DNA from: Bicyclus anynana
Taxonomy: Eukaryota > Arthropoda > Insecta > Lepidoptera > Nymphalidae
Reading direction: 5' to 3'
Assembly (NCBI RefSeq): GCF_947172395.1
Contig: NC_069093.1
Location: 15,845,561-15,909,560, forward strand
Length of the DNA: 64,000 nucleotides
The notes under the pieces are model-generated. The model was not told where the DNA came from and made no database searches. It saw nothing but the letters and a program-made list of their open reading frames with translations. This document shows positions 24,901-39,540 of this stretch, one piece after another. The first letter of the stretch is position 1, and each line of letters starts with the position of its first letter. A program made the position numbers and the translations under genes.

Positions 24901-27900
24901 ACCGCCGCACAGCGTCGCTCTTCCATTTGCTCTTCTTACTTGTTGGGGGGTATGGTGGGTAGCCTCCGTTGACCACTGCAACCAAATATTATTAAGAATT
25001 AGTTGTCCAGTGACATGGGTTCCTTGTAGGGATATCTATAGGTATTCTGAGATCTTGAACATTAGATTAACGCGACCCTTGGATTTGCTTGTAGGCTACA
25101 CTTGCTTACCAACTGCGTAACAACGAAGAATTTATTTATTATCCCATAAATATGATTACGATTCTTTAAAACATACCACAACGGATAGAGCAATTTTTTT
25201 TTTCATGATGGCAAGACATGGTTAATTTAGCGATATCATTCCCATCTAATATTGCAAACTCCTAGTCCAATAGGCTAGTCGAGTGCTATGAAACCTTCGA
25301 AAATTCATTAGGACGGAAGATGAGACAATTTCAATACTAAAAAAATTTGATAAAATGTTTGACAAAGTTTTGGAAGGACATTTTATAAACATGATGCAAA
25401 AGAACTTCAAGACTTATTCCTATAATTCTTAAAATTCTTGAAAAGCCAAATACCGTAGGAAAAAAATCTCTCTTTGATTTCCTTATTTTCCTTCTATTGA
25501 AAGTAGTGAGTCCAAAAAGAGCTAGAATAACCATATTGGTAGATATGTAAATATGGTAATAGAATATTATTACTCACAGCTAACGAATTGATCTTGAAAA
25601 TGCTGGTAAAAGCAGTTACAAATATTAAATAACATTGACAACACCTGTTTAGGTGTTTCTAAAAATAATACACGTTACAAGTTCATATTGCATGAAAGGA
25701 AGGAAGTTAAATCAATCATTTTTAATAAAAATAGCAACCTCCTACCTACCTCCAAATATATTTTTAGTAAGCAATATAGTAGTCAATCCGCTATCAGCTT
25801 AACTATAATAAGAATCAAAATAGATTGAATTTCCAAGAGGTTAAAAATTATTGGTTATTACGGTGCCTGGTGAACGAAAACATCGTGAGGAAACCTGCAT
25901 ACTAGAGGTAACGGTGAAGTAAAACATCGTGGGGAAACCTGCATACCAGAGAATTTTCTTAATTCTCTGCGAGTGTGAAATCTGCACAATCCGCATTGGG
26001 CCAGCGTGGTGGACTATTTGCCTAACCCCTCTCATTCTGAGAAGTGAGTCGAGCTCAGCAGTGAGACGAATATGGGTTAATAACGAAGGACGATGGCGCC
26101 AGGTCCATTTTGAGGCAGGGAGAAAAACTCCAGGTAAATTCCGGGACTTTGTTGACTTTAAATTAAAAGAGCTTCTTCTTAACTTGTTGGTACTCCCCTT
26201 CTTGTTGGTACTCCCCTTCTCTGTTCGTAGTGTTCCCTCTACCCAGCCTTTGGTAAGATCCTACTAAAGTACCGTTAACATAGAACTTGCTACAGTTATA
26301 GTGAAGTTTTAAGAAGAATTAGGAGAAGAGAGTTTAAAGACAGAGATTTGGCTGGTATTAATTTTACACCCACTTCTTCGACAAAGCAATTTGAATTTGT
26401 TGTCATAATATTTGTTCACTATTATACATATTATAGTCTTTCAGGATGTTTGTCTCCCACGGCACTGACGCACAGTAAGCTCTACAGGTAACACGTTTTA
26501 TTTATTTGGAAAAAAGGAGACTGTACAGTCTAGATGTCAAATTACCACACCTTTTTGAATTCTATAATGTTTTCCATACGCATCCAATAATATAGTCACA
26601 GAAAACATTTGTACAAGGTATAATCAAGTATCCTATGATTGCATTGTAGTATATAATGCCACATCAGCTTTGACGAAGTCAGTTGGTCTTTATGTGTAGA
26701 TACGATACATATTCCTTTTTGATCTCTAGCTACTTCAAGTCAAGACAAAACATTTCCGTAGTTAAGTAAGTTACGTACTTATCGACTACCGAGCTTTAAA
26801 AGGTAAGTAGGTCACAGAAAGTGAATTTATTTATTGAACTAAACGTGGAACCGGTTGTCGAGGTGCCCAGCAGGCCTATTCACTAAGTACTTAGTAAATA
26901 TACACATTTACCAACTGGCTATTGTTAGTAATTTTCAAGTCACGTGATTTCGTAATCACTATTTATTTATTGCTAAATGATCGAAGATACTTACTAATGT
27001 ACAATAGAACACAGTCTATTCTTAAACAAGCACTCTAAGTTATTTTAAAATTCTACACTTATGTAAAAATTAGTTTCCGATGTCTACTAACAACCCTTTG
27101 TGGCTATCATAGAGTACCTAGGTATAGTCAATATTTCCCAGTTGACATTGTAATCTTCGTTAACATTGGGTTTCACGGAAATCGATAAACGTTATTGATT
27201 TGATGTTAATGTGGCATGTGGCAAATATAAAGCATTACTAGCGACTTGGTCGCTAACTATGAGCCTTATTAGATGGCTCAAAGTCACTCAGCGGGCGATA
27301 GAGCGATCTATGCTTGGAGTTTCTCTGCGTGATCGAATCAGAAATGAGGAGATCCGTAGACGAACCAAAGTCACTGACATAGCTCAACGAGTCGCCAAGC
27401 TGAAGTGGTAATGGGCACATAGTTTGAAGAGCCGCGATGGACGTTGTGGTCTCAAGGTGCTGGAATGGCGACCCCGCACCGGAAAGCGCAATGTTGGTCG
27501 ACCCCCCTAGTGGGGGGTTCGGTCCAGTTCTAGTGAACTGGACCGAAGACATCAAGCGGGTTGCGGAGCTGCTGGATGCTGGCGGCTCGAGACCGTTTTA
27601 TTTGGAAGTCCATGCAAGAGGCCTATGTCCATGTCCATGTCCTATGTCCATGTCCATCGGCTGTTAATGATAATGATGGTGATGATGAATATAAAGCAAA
27701 GTTAGTGAATAGACCAGCTAAGAGTGAACTTGTCCCCACTGGGTGAGCCTTGAGCGTTTGTGCACTACGAGTGTGTGTCACAGTGAGAGTGGGAGACGTT
27801 TGTGACCTCAACATCGGTGAACTAACCTTCAGAGGTCAGGTTTATATAACATATTAACTGCTTCTTCGCTACTGTGGTTAACTCGGATTAAATTCCGTTT

Positions 27901-30900
27901 ATGTCTATAGACATTTAGCGTGTCAGACACGTGCCGTGGCAGACAAAATAATATTCTTCTATACAGTAAAAACTTATTATTCGCGGGATACGTTCTCTAA
28001 ATGTTTCGCGAATACAGAAACCTTGAATATGGAATGGTATATTATATGGGATTGTAAGGAATACGTTCTTAGGTGACAAAATAAATAACAAATATATAAA
28101 GAAAAAACAATTAATTGAAGTTATTGATTAACTATTATCTTCAGGCTTAGACAATGGTTTGAAGAATTTTGAAATTTTTTTTGCTTGACATTTTTTAATA
28201 GCTTCGTGATTTTAAGCTGTAGCATTCTTAAACAATCCATTCGCAATTTCGGCAATAGGTATTTGCAAGTTAAAGTTGAAATTTGCAGATTTTCTGTCAG
28301 TTTCGTTAGTCAGATCCGCGAATAACGAAGTATTTAGCCGCGTATACTCGTATAGCCATTAGGACGCAATTTTTTAATCCACGAATAGTGAAAGCGTGAT
28401 TAAAGGAAGCGTGAATAAGGAGCTTTTACTGTAGAGTGTTTATTAACGTATTTATATCTATCGTAACGCGGTCGCGCAGACGTTGACAGACACAGGCCGC
28501 GCTCGGCTAGTATTCGCGGAAAGAATATTCTGTCTGAGCGGTTCATGTCTGTAGAATCCTTTTCAGGAAACCTGAATTAAAAAAGCGCCTTACACAAATG
28601 ACAATTCGACCGCCATTACCGAATGTCAATGAGCGCCATTTAGACATTAGCGCCGCGTCTGTGGGACTTCTTTCATGAAAAGGACTTTAAGTATCTCTAG
28701 CTAGGTAGGGACCTGCTAGACAGTATGATTAGACGGTGTCTGTGGGTGTCTGCCACGCTACTTGTCTGTGACGCACTGTGTCTGTAGATATAAACGGACC
28801 ATTGTGGTTACGTCCAGGGTAGGAGTCTAGTATCGGGTCTAATCGGAATATTTTTCTATACTACGAGCACAGAGTAATTTATCTAGTAACTATGTTAGCT
28901 ACCAGAATCAATAATTTTCGTAAATGTAAAAAGTCTCATCAAGCAACTCACGAGAAAATTTACTTGATAGTAATCAATTAAAAACAGCTCTCCACATCCC
29001 TAACTAACTAACCCTTGTTTTTCTGCTCATAATTAATTAAATTTAATTTGTCAATTTATCTACCAAGCAACTAATAACATAGAGATAATAATTAATAATA
29101 CAGATTGATTTATCATTCATAATTACATTTAATTTGTGGAATGCGATAGTCAACTCAACAAAAACATAAAACCTAGACCTAAAATATAACAGTTTATGAC
29201 TATTTCATGCAAGCAGACAATAGTTTAGTCATCTGCAAGGACTTGCGATTTTTTGCGTCGATTCTCACCGACTTGTACGGCGAGATTGCTGCACAGCTTC
29301 CTAGTAAATAATTAAATCTTAGCAACGGTCTTTTTGTTCAGTCTCTCTGTCATTCGATGATCGACAGCTGATTCTCTCAGTCTTTTGAGACGATTGACTT
29401 GATTGCATTTTATTGATTCACTAGGTGACGCTGCGCGGTTTCACCCGCGTGGTTCCCGTTCCCGTAGGATTGCGGGGATAAAATATAGTCTATATTCTTC
29501 CTTGATAAATGGGCTATCTAACAATGAAAGATTTTTTTAAATCGGACCAGTAGTTCCTGAGATTTGATTTGATTTCCTGAAGAGTTTGTTTGTTTGTTTG
29601 TTTGATTGAACGCGCTGTTCAATCAAACAAACAAACAAACAAACTCTTCAGCTTTATAATATTAATATAGATATAGATTATTTTATGACGCAAGAAATAC
29701 TTAGGTTGGTAATCAGAAGTCACAAATATTTTCTTTCATATTTTAATTATTATTAAAAGAAAAATATTTATATGTATAAATTGTTATTGTCATATTTATA
29801 ATATCTAAGATTTATTACACACCAAGATTTTAACTTTGCAATATAGACTTTAATAACGAGTATAATAATGGTGGGATAGCGGACGCCTGCGACTTCGTTC
29901 GCGTTAGCACAGTAAAAATAAATACGAGTATTTATTACAAGTTTACTGTGGCGTTAGTGCGTTAGCCCTAAAACTTCATGTAGACGACGTCGCAAACGCA
30001 CTGGCGTCGCAGCTAACACGCACCGGACACGCAGCTAACACGCACCGGCGTCGCAGCTAATATGCACCGGACACGCACCGGCGTCGCAGCTAATATGCAC
30101 CGGACACGCACCGGCGTCGCAGCTAACACGCACCGGACACGCAGCTAACACGCACCGGCGTCGCAGCTAATATGCACCGGACACGCACCGGCGTCGCAGC
30201 TAATATGCACCGGACACGCACCGGCGTCGCAGCTAACACGCACCGGACACGCAGCTAACACGCACCGGCGTCGCAGCTAATATGCACCGGACACGCACCG
30301 GCGTCGCAGCTAATATGCACCGGACACGCACCGGCGTCGCAGCTAACACGCACCGGACACGCAGCTAACACGCACCGGCGTCGCAGCTAATATGCACCGG
30401 ACACGCACCGGCGTCGCAGCTAATATGTACCGGACACGCACCGGCGTCGCAACTAACACGCACCGGACACGCAGCTAACACGCACCGGCGTCGCAGCTAA
30501 TATGCACCGGACACGCACCGGCGTCGCAGCTAACACGTACCGGACATGTACCGCACCCGCATCGTCGCCGCAATTTTTTGACGTCAAATTCTAAGTACTG
30601 TACACACAGCATTCTTTCTATACAAGCAGTGGCCCACAGTACTAAATCGTACAAGTTAAATTTTTAAAATTTTGCAAACCCCGTTCTTGTCTTGAATTTT
30701 GCTAGAATAGAGCGCAAAAACATCGTTCTAACTTTTATGGAATAAGAACAAAAAATATATATTTATCAGTATAGTGGTCTGTAAATGCAGCGTTTGTCAT
30801 CTATTTCGAGTTATTACCAATGGATGTAATATTTAGGTATATTAAACACTAGCGGACTCCCGCGACTTCGTCCGCATGAAAGTAGATGTAAACTTTTAAC

Positions 30901-33900
30901 AACCCCTACCCTGCCCTACCCTAACCTACACTACTCTACCATTACACATTAGGCCGCACACGTGACGGAAGCTTAAAAAATGGAGTAACTTCTCCCGTTT
31001 TCCCAACATTTCCCTTCACTGCTCTGCTCCTATTGATCGTAGCGTGATGAAAAGTATACTATAACCTGCCCAGGAGTTTGAAGAATAAATGTACCAAGTT
31101 TCATTAAAATCCGTCGAGTAGTTTTTGTTTCTATAACGAACATACACAGACAAAAATTTTACTGGTTGCATTTTTGGCATCAGAATCGATCACTAATCAC
31201 CCCTGATAGTTATTTTGAAAATATATTTCATGTACAGAATTGACCTCTCTACAGATTTATTATAAGTATAAATGTAATTTAACTGCTTCGCCGCCCGTTA
31301 GAACGTCAATAGGTAGGTATGTATGTGATGAGATTTATGGGCTTGCTTATCACATTACCACATAACTGTATTGTTGACCTGATTTATTGCAGTCCTGAGG
31401 CCGTTAACATTGTGCTGTTTTGCCATGAATTGCAGTATGCACTATTGCAACTATATTCTATAGGCAGTTCGAATACTTGTAAGTATGTCGTGACCTCAGT
31501 AACCAAGATAATTCTCTCGCTTGTTCAAGTCGTCGGATTTATTCTTTTTTTCAGACATGTCAAAATGCCCATGGTAGCGTTTATCTTTTACGTTAAAGTT
31601 ACAAATCTAAAAAAACAACACTGCTCTAAGACGCTACATGAAATTTAATTAGGTACCTATTTTCTATTGCGAGAATATTAAAAGGCTACGGCTCAATTTA
31701 CTCGTATTTACCCACACCAAAACTAATCAAAACTAACTACTACATTTATTATGTTAGAGCGTGAAAATATAGACCGATAGGACAAGTAAAAATACCTATA
31801 ATTATTATAAACCTAATACCTACTACCTTCGCATTTCAAGTTTTGACGGCGGTTCCAAAAAACAAAATAAAACTGTGGCTTGGCACCGTCTTCAAATCAA
31901 TCAGTAGAAAAGATATAAGTATCTAGGAACGGTTTTGTGTTTTATGAAGTTAGTTATGTTTTTCCCAAGATTTAATTATATTAACATGGATTAGTATTAA
32001 ATGGACGTGCTTGAAGAGGAGAGAGCTTCAGTTTCCGCAAATGTTGGGCGAGCGTTATCGTAGCGACCATCACAACGGCATAACATGACTACAAAACAGG
32101 AGAGGCGGAGAATCACGTCCATTTTTAACCGACTTCTCAATGTATTCGGTCGGTATTTTTTTTTTTTTTTTATGTATGTACACCGATTACTCGAAGACGC
32201 CTGGACCGATTTCAAAAATTAGTGCTTAGCCAGATCAATTTAAGCCATTTCTGACAGGAACAACTTGAAAAAACACTGTCTGCAAAATCTAAATCAGAAG
32301 ATATTCTCACATGGCTTAAATTAATACATCACCGGCTTAGCACCGCCTTCATACTGATCAGCAGGTAGAGCATATTATGATGTTATTTTTCGCTTTTTAG
32401 TTGTTTTTTTTTATTAAATTTTTTCAAAATACCTACTGGTTACGTATAAGAGTGAAACTCTAGAACGTATTCTATGGGCAAATTATTAGGTATTTATTTA
32501 AAAAAAAGTTATTATTTATTTTCTGAACTAATTACCTAATATTTACCTACTATTCTCTACCAATTTGTGGAAATGTAGAATAAATTTCGGGCGGAGATCG
32601 AACGCAAGATCCATGATCTATGTAGTCGGAGTTCAACTCTTTCACATACATATCTCATCAAAGAATATTGGAACCTTTAAAAAGGTCTAATAAAATAAAC
32701 CTGTTTTATTAGACCTTCACAAATAACAAGGCGAAGTTGAAATGCGTGCACAATATGCATTAAAGAATAACTACATGCACCATCTAACAGGGCGAACGTC
32801 ACCAGCTTCCATTCATACGAAATGTGTCACCGTTATGGATGACTTGACTTGTTGTAGGTTAGGCGTCCAATACGTTTATATGTGTATCAGTACATTCTCG
32901 TACAGGCCATTTTTTATAACGATAGGTAAAGGAAGAAACATCGCCCAACGGCCTTCCGTCTTCTGACATATTCACTAATTTGGTATTAGCACCCTATTAA
33001 AGTAAACATCAAATTGACCCAGAAATGTCAGCTATACCTACAGTCTTGTTCACATGTGCCATTTAGGTCAATTTTTTTTCTCCGTCCGGTACTTTCTTTA
33101 ATCGTAATTTAAGCAAGATTATATTTCTAACAAGAATTTTTGTCAGATTAGAAATACCCATCTTTAAATATTCATATTATATTATAATTTTATTGATGTG
33201 CACGACGAATGAAGGACAATGGACATACCAAACAAATCCTGGTTGCAGCTGGTTTGAGCCCACGTTTAAGGATGCGAAGAAGAGATAAAAGGAGTGGTAC
33301 GACAACAATCCAGCGGGCAGGGATCGAACCACCACCTCTATATGATGAGCCCTTCACTGATGAGCTATTGAGACTTTTGCTATACATGTGTTACAGGAGT
33401 CTTGGTCATTATTATGACTGAAGCACCCATTACACTTCTCACATGCTTCAAAATACGAACGAAGTGTTGATAAAAAGTGCAGAAAAAAGTGTAGCTCAGT
33501 AAAAGGAAGGCGCACTCGGATGGCTGCCTTGAGCGAGCGAAAAAGTTAATTAAAATTAGCTCCAATCAGGCGCAGTTCAGTTTTTCACAAATCCCGCGGG
33601 AACCATGGATTTTTCCAAGATGAAAAGTAGTTATGTGTTAATTAAGAGTAAAATCTCTTTCTATTCGAAATTTCAGCCAAATCGCTTCAGTAGCCGCAGC
33701 GCAAAGGAGGAACAAACATATACACAAACTTATACATACTAATACACAAACTTTCGCCTCATAATATTAGTGTGTTTAGATTAGTCTTCACGCCCAGTCC
33801 CATGAACTTGTGACAAAATACATTTTTTTTTAAAATTAAACGCGTGTTACGACACTCTCAAGAGAATCACAATTCACATTTCCGTTGACCTATGAAAAAT

Positions 33901-36900
33901 GAAAATACGGAAAATCATCGAAAGTTGTCAAGCGGAACACATAAATACGAAATCAGAAAAAAAGGGTAAAAATGCAAAAGGTCATCGATCCTATCAAAAA
34001 GGTTCGCAAAAATAGGAACTGCTTGCTTATTGTTGATGAAATAAATTGTTGTTACGTGAATAGGAAATGCCTATTATACAACGCGGAAACATTATCTGCG
34101 ATTTGTCACGTTCGACGCGTTTTGGAAAATATCGGACAAGCTATGAGAAAATGTGCCTAATATTATACAACGCTGTTACGTATGAGAAAACATAGAGACA
34201 AATATTTTATATCATTAGATTTGTCACGCGTATCGAAACTGAGGCGAACAAGGTGGCTAATTGTCTTAATTTGAAGTCGCATAGTAAACAACGAAAGTTA
34301 TTTAAATAATTAATACTTAAATATTGTCTACAATGTAGAGTTGTGTGTTCAGGAAGTGTAAAAACTATTTGTAAATATACACTTTATTGTGAATGTATAC
34401 ATTATCAATCCATATTCGACTCACTGCTGAGCTCGAGTCTCAGAATGAAAGGGGTTATGTCAATAGTCCACCACGCTGGCCCAATCCGGATTGGCAGACT
34501 TCACACGCAGAGAATTAAGAAAATTCTCTGGTATGCAGGTTTCCTCACGATGTTTTTCTTTCACGATTTGAAAGACGTGATATTTAATTTATTAAAATTC
34601 ACACAACTGAAATTTTGGAGGTGCATGCCCCGGACTGGATTCGAACCCACGCCCTCCGGAATCGGAGTCAAAGGTCATATCCACTGGGCTATCACAGCTC
34701 AATGTGTGCAGTGGAGTAGCTATATTCATATATCATGTCTAATATTATAAAATCGGTAGAAGGGGAAAAGTTTGAATTTCTTTTGGTCCAATTCGAAATG
34801 TCCGTTGAGGGGTTTTATCGGATTTGGGTGACGTTATCACTTGGATTCGACGGTTTATCGAGGAGTATCATTATTAAATCATCACATCATCATATCATCA
34901 TCATAAACACAAAGACACTGCACCGCCGCTGGTTACCTGCGGAACGCCCAAAACTTTTTAGTTATGTGTATTTTAAGAAATTAAATATCTCAAACGTGGA
35001 AGAAAAAACATCGTGAGGAAACCTGTATGTACATGAGAATTTTCTTAATTCTCTAAGTGTGTGAAATCTGCTTATCCGGAGTGGGCCAGCGTGATGGACT
35101 ATTAGCCTAACGCCTCTCACTCTGAGAGGAGACTCGTGCTCAATGTTGAGTCAAATATGGGTTGTTAGGTAATAATGATGATGAAAGCCATAAAGTTCTG
35201 TCTCATTTTTATGCGAAAATAATAATTAAAGTCCGTCTTCTTTGCTTCATGAATGAAAAAATAATAATAAAATAAATAAAATTTATTAATATATAATAAC
35301 TTTCTAAACTTTACATAAATTAGTGCGAGTTTGTAACCTTCTTTTAGGAATAGTAAAAACTACCTCATGAAGTACCAATGAAGCCTTATACACCGATATA
35401 CAAAGGTTTTAACAAACAATGTGCCTAGTGGGAGTTTTCAATATTTTCATACTGTTACTATCGCGTTGACGTAAACGCGAATTTATATGGAATTGAAACA
35501 GTTGTGCAGTAATGCCACTAGATGGCGTTGTCTCAATTCCTTGGAAATACGCATCGTTACAGTATCAAACTGCCACTAGGCCCTCAGTTATTCGTACAAC
35601 CTCTGAACATCGTATAAAATAATAAGTAGGGATTAATCAGCTTTGCTCAGTGAAATTTAATGCCGAAACCTTACTAAAAGTTAGCGGACAGAAAAAATAG
35701 CAGGGGTTCTATGTTTATCGGTAAGTCACCTTTGACATATGTGGAATTTTAGATGTGAAAATTTGTAGGTTTGTAATTGGATGTCCTGGATCGATCCCCG
35801 GCTGGGCCGATTGAGGTTTCTTAATTGGGCCAAGACTGGCTGGTGAGAGGCTTCGGCCGTGGCTAGTTACCATCCTTCCGTGTAGAAACATCCTCCTCCT
35901 AACAAGTTAACCCGCTTCCATCTTAGATTGCATCATCACTTACTATCAGGTGGAATTGTAGTCGTGGGCTAACTTAACCTGTAATGAATAAAAAAAAAAA
36001 TAACTAGCCATTGTTAGTTATTCATAAGTGACGTGATTTCGTAATCACTATTTATAACTAACTGATGAAAATTGTGTAGATCAAAAATGTCATCCGGTGA
36101 TTGCTAACAACCCTTCGTAAATACCATAGAGTTATTAGATGACATTGCTCAGTTAACATTGTGATTTTTGTTAACAATGGGATTTACAGAATACGTCAAC
36201 GAAAACTATACTTATGTAAAAGTTAGTAAATTGGACGGCTGGCTTTCTATTAATACTGATCGACGATAATTCCTCTTTAAAATAATTCGCTGGGCCTATT
36301 TCTCTCGTGTTGTATGTCCCGCCAATCACAGCAAATAATTTAATCCCTAAACTTATAATATCACTCGCGCACATTTTAATGTCTGTCTGAGAAATATTAT
36401 GAAAAAAATACAGAAATTAGCTTTTTACTTGAAGATTTGTGGAAAAATTTGAAACTCTGAAATATTTTATAAATGAATCACTTTTAGGGGGCAAGATGGA
36501 AAATACAAAAAAAAATTGCATCATGTGACCTTGTGACACATCAAATGAAAGAACTTGTAAAGAGGATAAATCAAATATATATTTTTTGTAATTTTAAAGC
36601 AAATTGTTATTTAAAACGACGAAAATTGACCATTCCCCCCTTATCTCCGAAACCAAGCCTAAATTTTTTAAAAAAAAATGCAGAAGTTAGCTTTCTATTT
36701 TAACTTCAGAACTGAAATTTCTTAATATGAATGTCATTTTTGAGGGGCAAAAATATTCTAACTGCATCATGTGACATCAAATGAAAGAGTTTGTTAAAAG
36801 GATCTCAAATATATATTTTTTGTAATTTTAAAATATTTAGTTACCAAGTAATGTAAGAAAAGACGTCGAAAATTAATTTAAAACAATTTCAGGTCAGTTT

Positions 36901-39507
36901 TCAGAAACATGATAGATCAACATCTTTCGGAACCCTCGTCAACGAAATCAACTCGCACTTGTCCGGTTTTTCGCATAATTCGCTGGAACTATTTCTCTCT
37001 ACGTGTTGTTAAGTCCCGCCAATCACAGCTAATAAAATACCTTAACCGATTTTCATGTAATTTTTACACCTACATAAAGCTCAATCTAGCAAATGTTTTA
37101 TAACTTTGTTACTTTAATGTCAGCCTTCATAACTAAGTTGCTAAGTTTACGATTAATTTGCCCTTATTAATAAATCCAAGGTGCAAGAAACATGAACGAG
37201 TTTATGTTAGTACATTATATTGTCATTATTTAGTTGTAGATAAAGTAGGTATAACTAAAGCGATTGTTCGCGAGGATTCCACAGTTCGATTACGATCATT
37301 ATCCATAGCATCAATTACGTGGTCCGTTGGACCTCGTCACATCCATGCTGTCTAAACGTATCTATTAGCGTTATTTATGCAACTTTGATGTTATGTAAGG
37401 GCCGGCGTATAGACAGTAAGTTTTCAGACGGTCTGAGTTCTATATATTATCGGACTCAGAAAAGATTACAAAAATAAGAAAACTAATGTCGAACAAAGGT
37501 TATGATTCACAACATTTGCCAGGACAACTTAATTAACAAATCAAACTGTAACCAAAATAAGACCCTAGAATAGCAGAGAATGACCTTGAGTGAAGTCACG
37601 CACTTGTGAACGTTGTGTGTGGGGTTAAAGCCGCCTTTGACAGATACCTAACACTCCCCTTTTCGACTCAAGTCACTCTCCCCGCCTATCCCAAATAACC
37701 CATAAAGAATTACACAACAAGAAATGTGGACGGCTCGAAGTTCGAACGCCACGAGCACACTGAAACCGTCCGTACTGCAAGTCGTTGTGACGCGGCGATA
37801 AACATATAATCTTCGCATTGTTTTCAGGCCGTGCCCCTACTATGGTGACATAGAGGAATTAGATATGGTGACGCATCACACAAAATTCACCATCAAAATT
37901 GTCGGTCGTTTTTTGAGGGGGACATAGTAAAGTCAGACATTGAAAATATTTAACACGAATAAATATATGTTTAACATACATATCGCTTAGACTATCCACA
38001 GAATATTAGTCAGGGGAATCGATTTTTTTTAGATATTATTTATATTATAAATTGGTTATACATAGTTAAGGTAAAATATGAAATGAAGCGTACGTTTATC
38101 TGTTGGTAAACTACAAGTTGTTGTTTTTATGCCGTTCAACTACACAAACCGGCATTTTTAGGGAGCTTTACACGACGATAACGATTACAACAATGAAACA
38201 TTCATTCTACAGAAACAATTATTATATTAACACGTTAGATCGTGATGAGTGATCACTTTATACTTTTGATAGAGGGTTAAAGACTAGCGAGGCAGGTCCT
38301 AAGGTAATTACTTTTAGGTCTAAGCAAAGTAGGTACCTAGTACTTTTTTAAAGCCTTGTTTTATGGGTAGGTATTGTAGTGGATTTTATCATAATATATA
38401 TTTATTTGCTACATCTATACAAATATTATAAAGAGGAAGACTTTGTTTGTATGTTTGTTTGTTTGTTTGATTGTAATGAATAGGCTCAAAAACTACTGAA
38501 CAGATTTTAAAAATTCTTTCACCATTCGAAAGCTACATTATCCACAAGTAACATAGGCTAAATTTTATTTTGGAAAAAAATGGGGTTCCGTAAGATATTT
38601 GGGTTTTTCGGACCCAAGGTGTAAGAAATCAACCAGAAAAGTAGGGTAGGTGTAGGTAGGAGTAGGGTAGGGGTAGGATAGGGGTAGTTGAAAGTTTACA
38701 TCGAGTTTCACGCGGACGAAGTCGCAGGCGTCGGCTAGTAATAAATACTTATATAATACTTATAAAACAATATATTATATAATGAATACTGTTATATAAG
38801 GACTTATTTATAAATGGAATTTTTATTTTAAACGGTTTAAATAACATGACAATAGTTATAAGTAATAAATTATGATTGTTAGCAGTTTCTTAGCAAACGT
38901 ATTTTTAGTTGAAGATAAACATTACATTAAATTAATGTAAATGTACATATATAGGTAGTTATCTGTTGTAGGATCAAAATCTGAAGTAATGATTAGCTAT
39001 AAAAATGTCGGTTTACAAATTTAAAATATTTCTTGATCCTATAAGTTCTGTTCAAATATAAAATCCTCTAAGCCGTTTCGAAAATATCAGCGTTATTTTT
39101 TTTATTAAACACACACAAATAATAATAACTATTGAGGTTAATAAAATTATTATAACCTGATAAATGCAGTTGTCGTTTCTGGAATATTATATACTAGCGG
39201 ACGCCCGCGACTTCGTCCGCGTGAAACTCGATGTAAACTTTCAACTACCTCTACCCTACCCCTACCTATCCCTACCCTACCCCTACACTACCCCTACCCT
39301 ACCCCTACCCTACCCTACCCTACTCTACCCCTACCCTACCCTACCCTACTCTACCCCTACCCTACCCATACCCTACCCTACCCTACCCGTAAAAAAAAGT
39401 AAAAGTATCCCATGTCCTTCTCCTGGCTCTAAACTACCTCTCTGCCAATTTTCAGCTAAATCGGTTCAGCCGTTCTTGAGTTATAAGTGGAGTAACTAAC
39501 ACGACTT

Positions 39508-39540
<33 letters not shown>

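Noticed and set aside
29996..30560. CRISPR-like regular array
   Set aside because: The units are contiguous tandem repeats with no unique spacers, in an animal genome. It is a minisatellite.
31319..31648. 109-codon hydrophobic open frame as an intronic gene
   Set aside because: It has no recognisable domain, no promoter or codon-use support, and lies in AT-rich DNA where such frames arise by chance.
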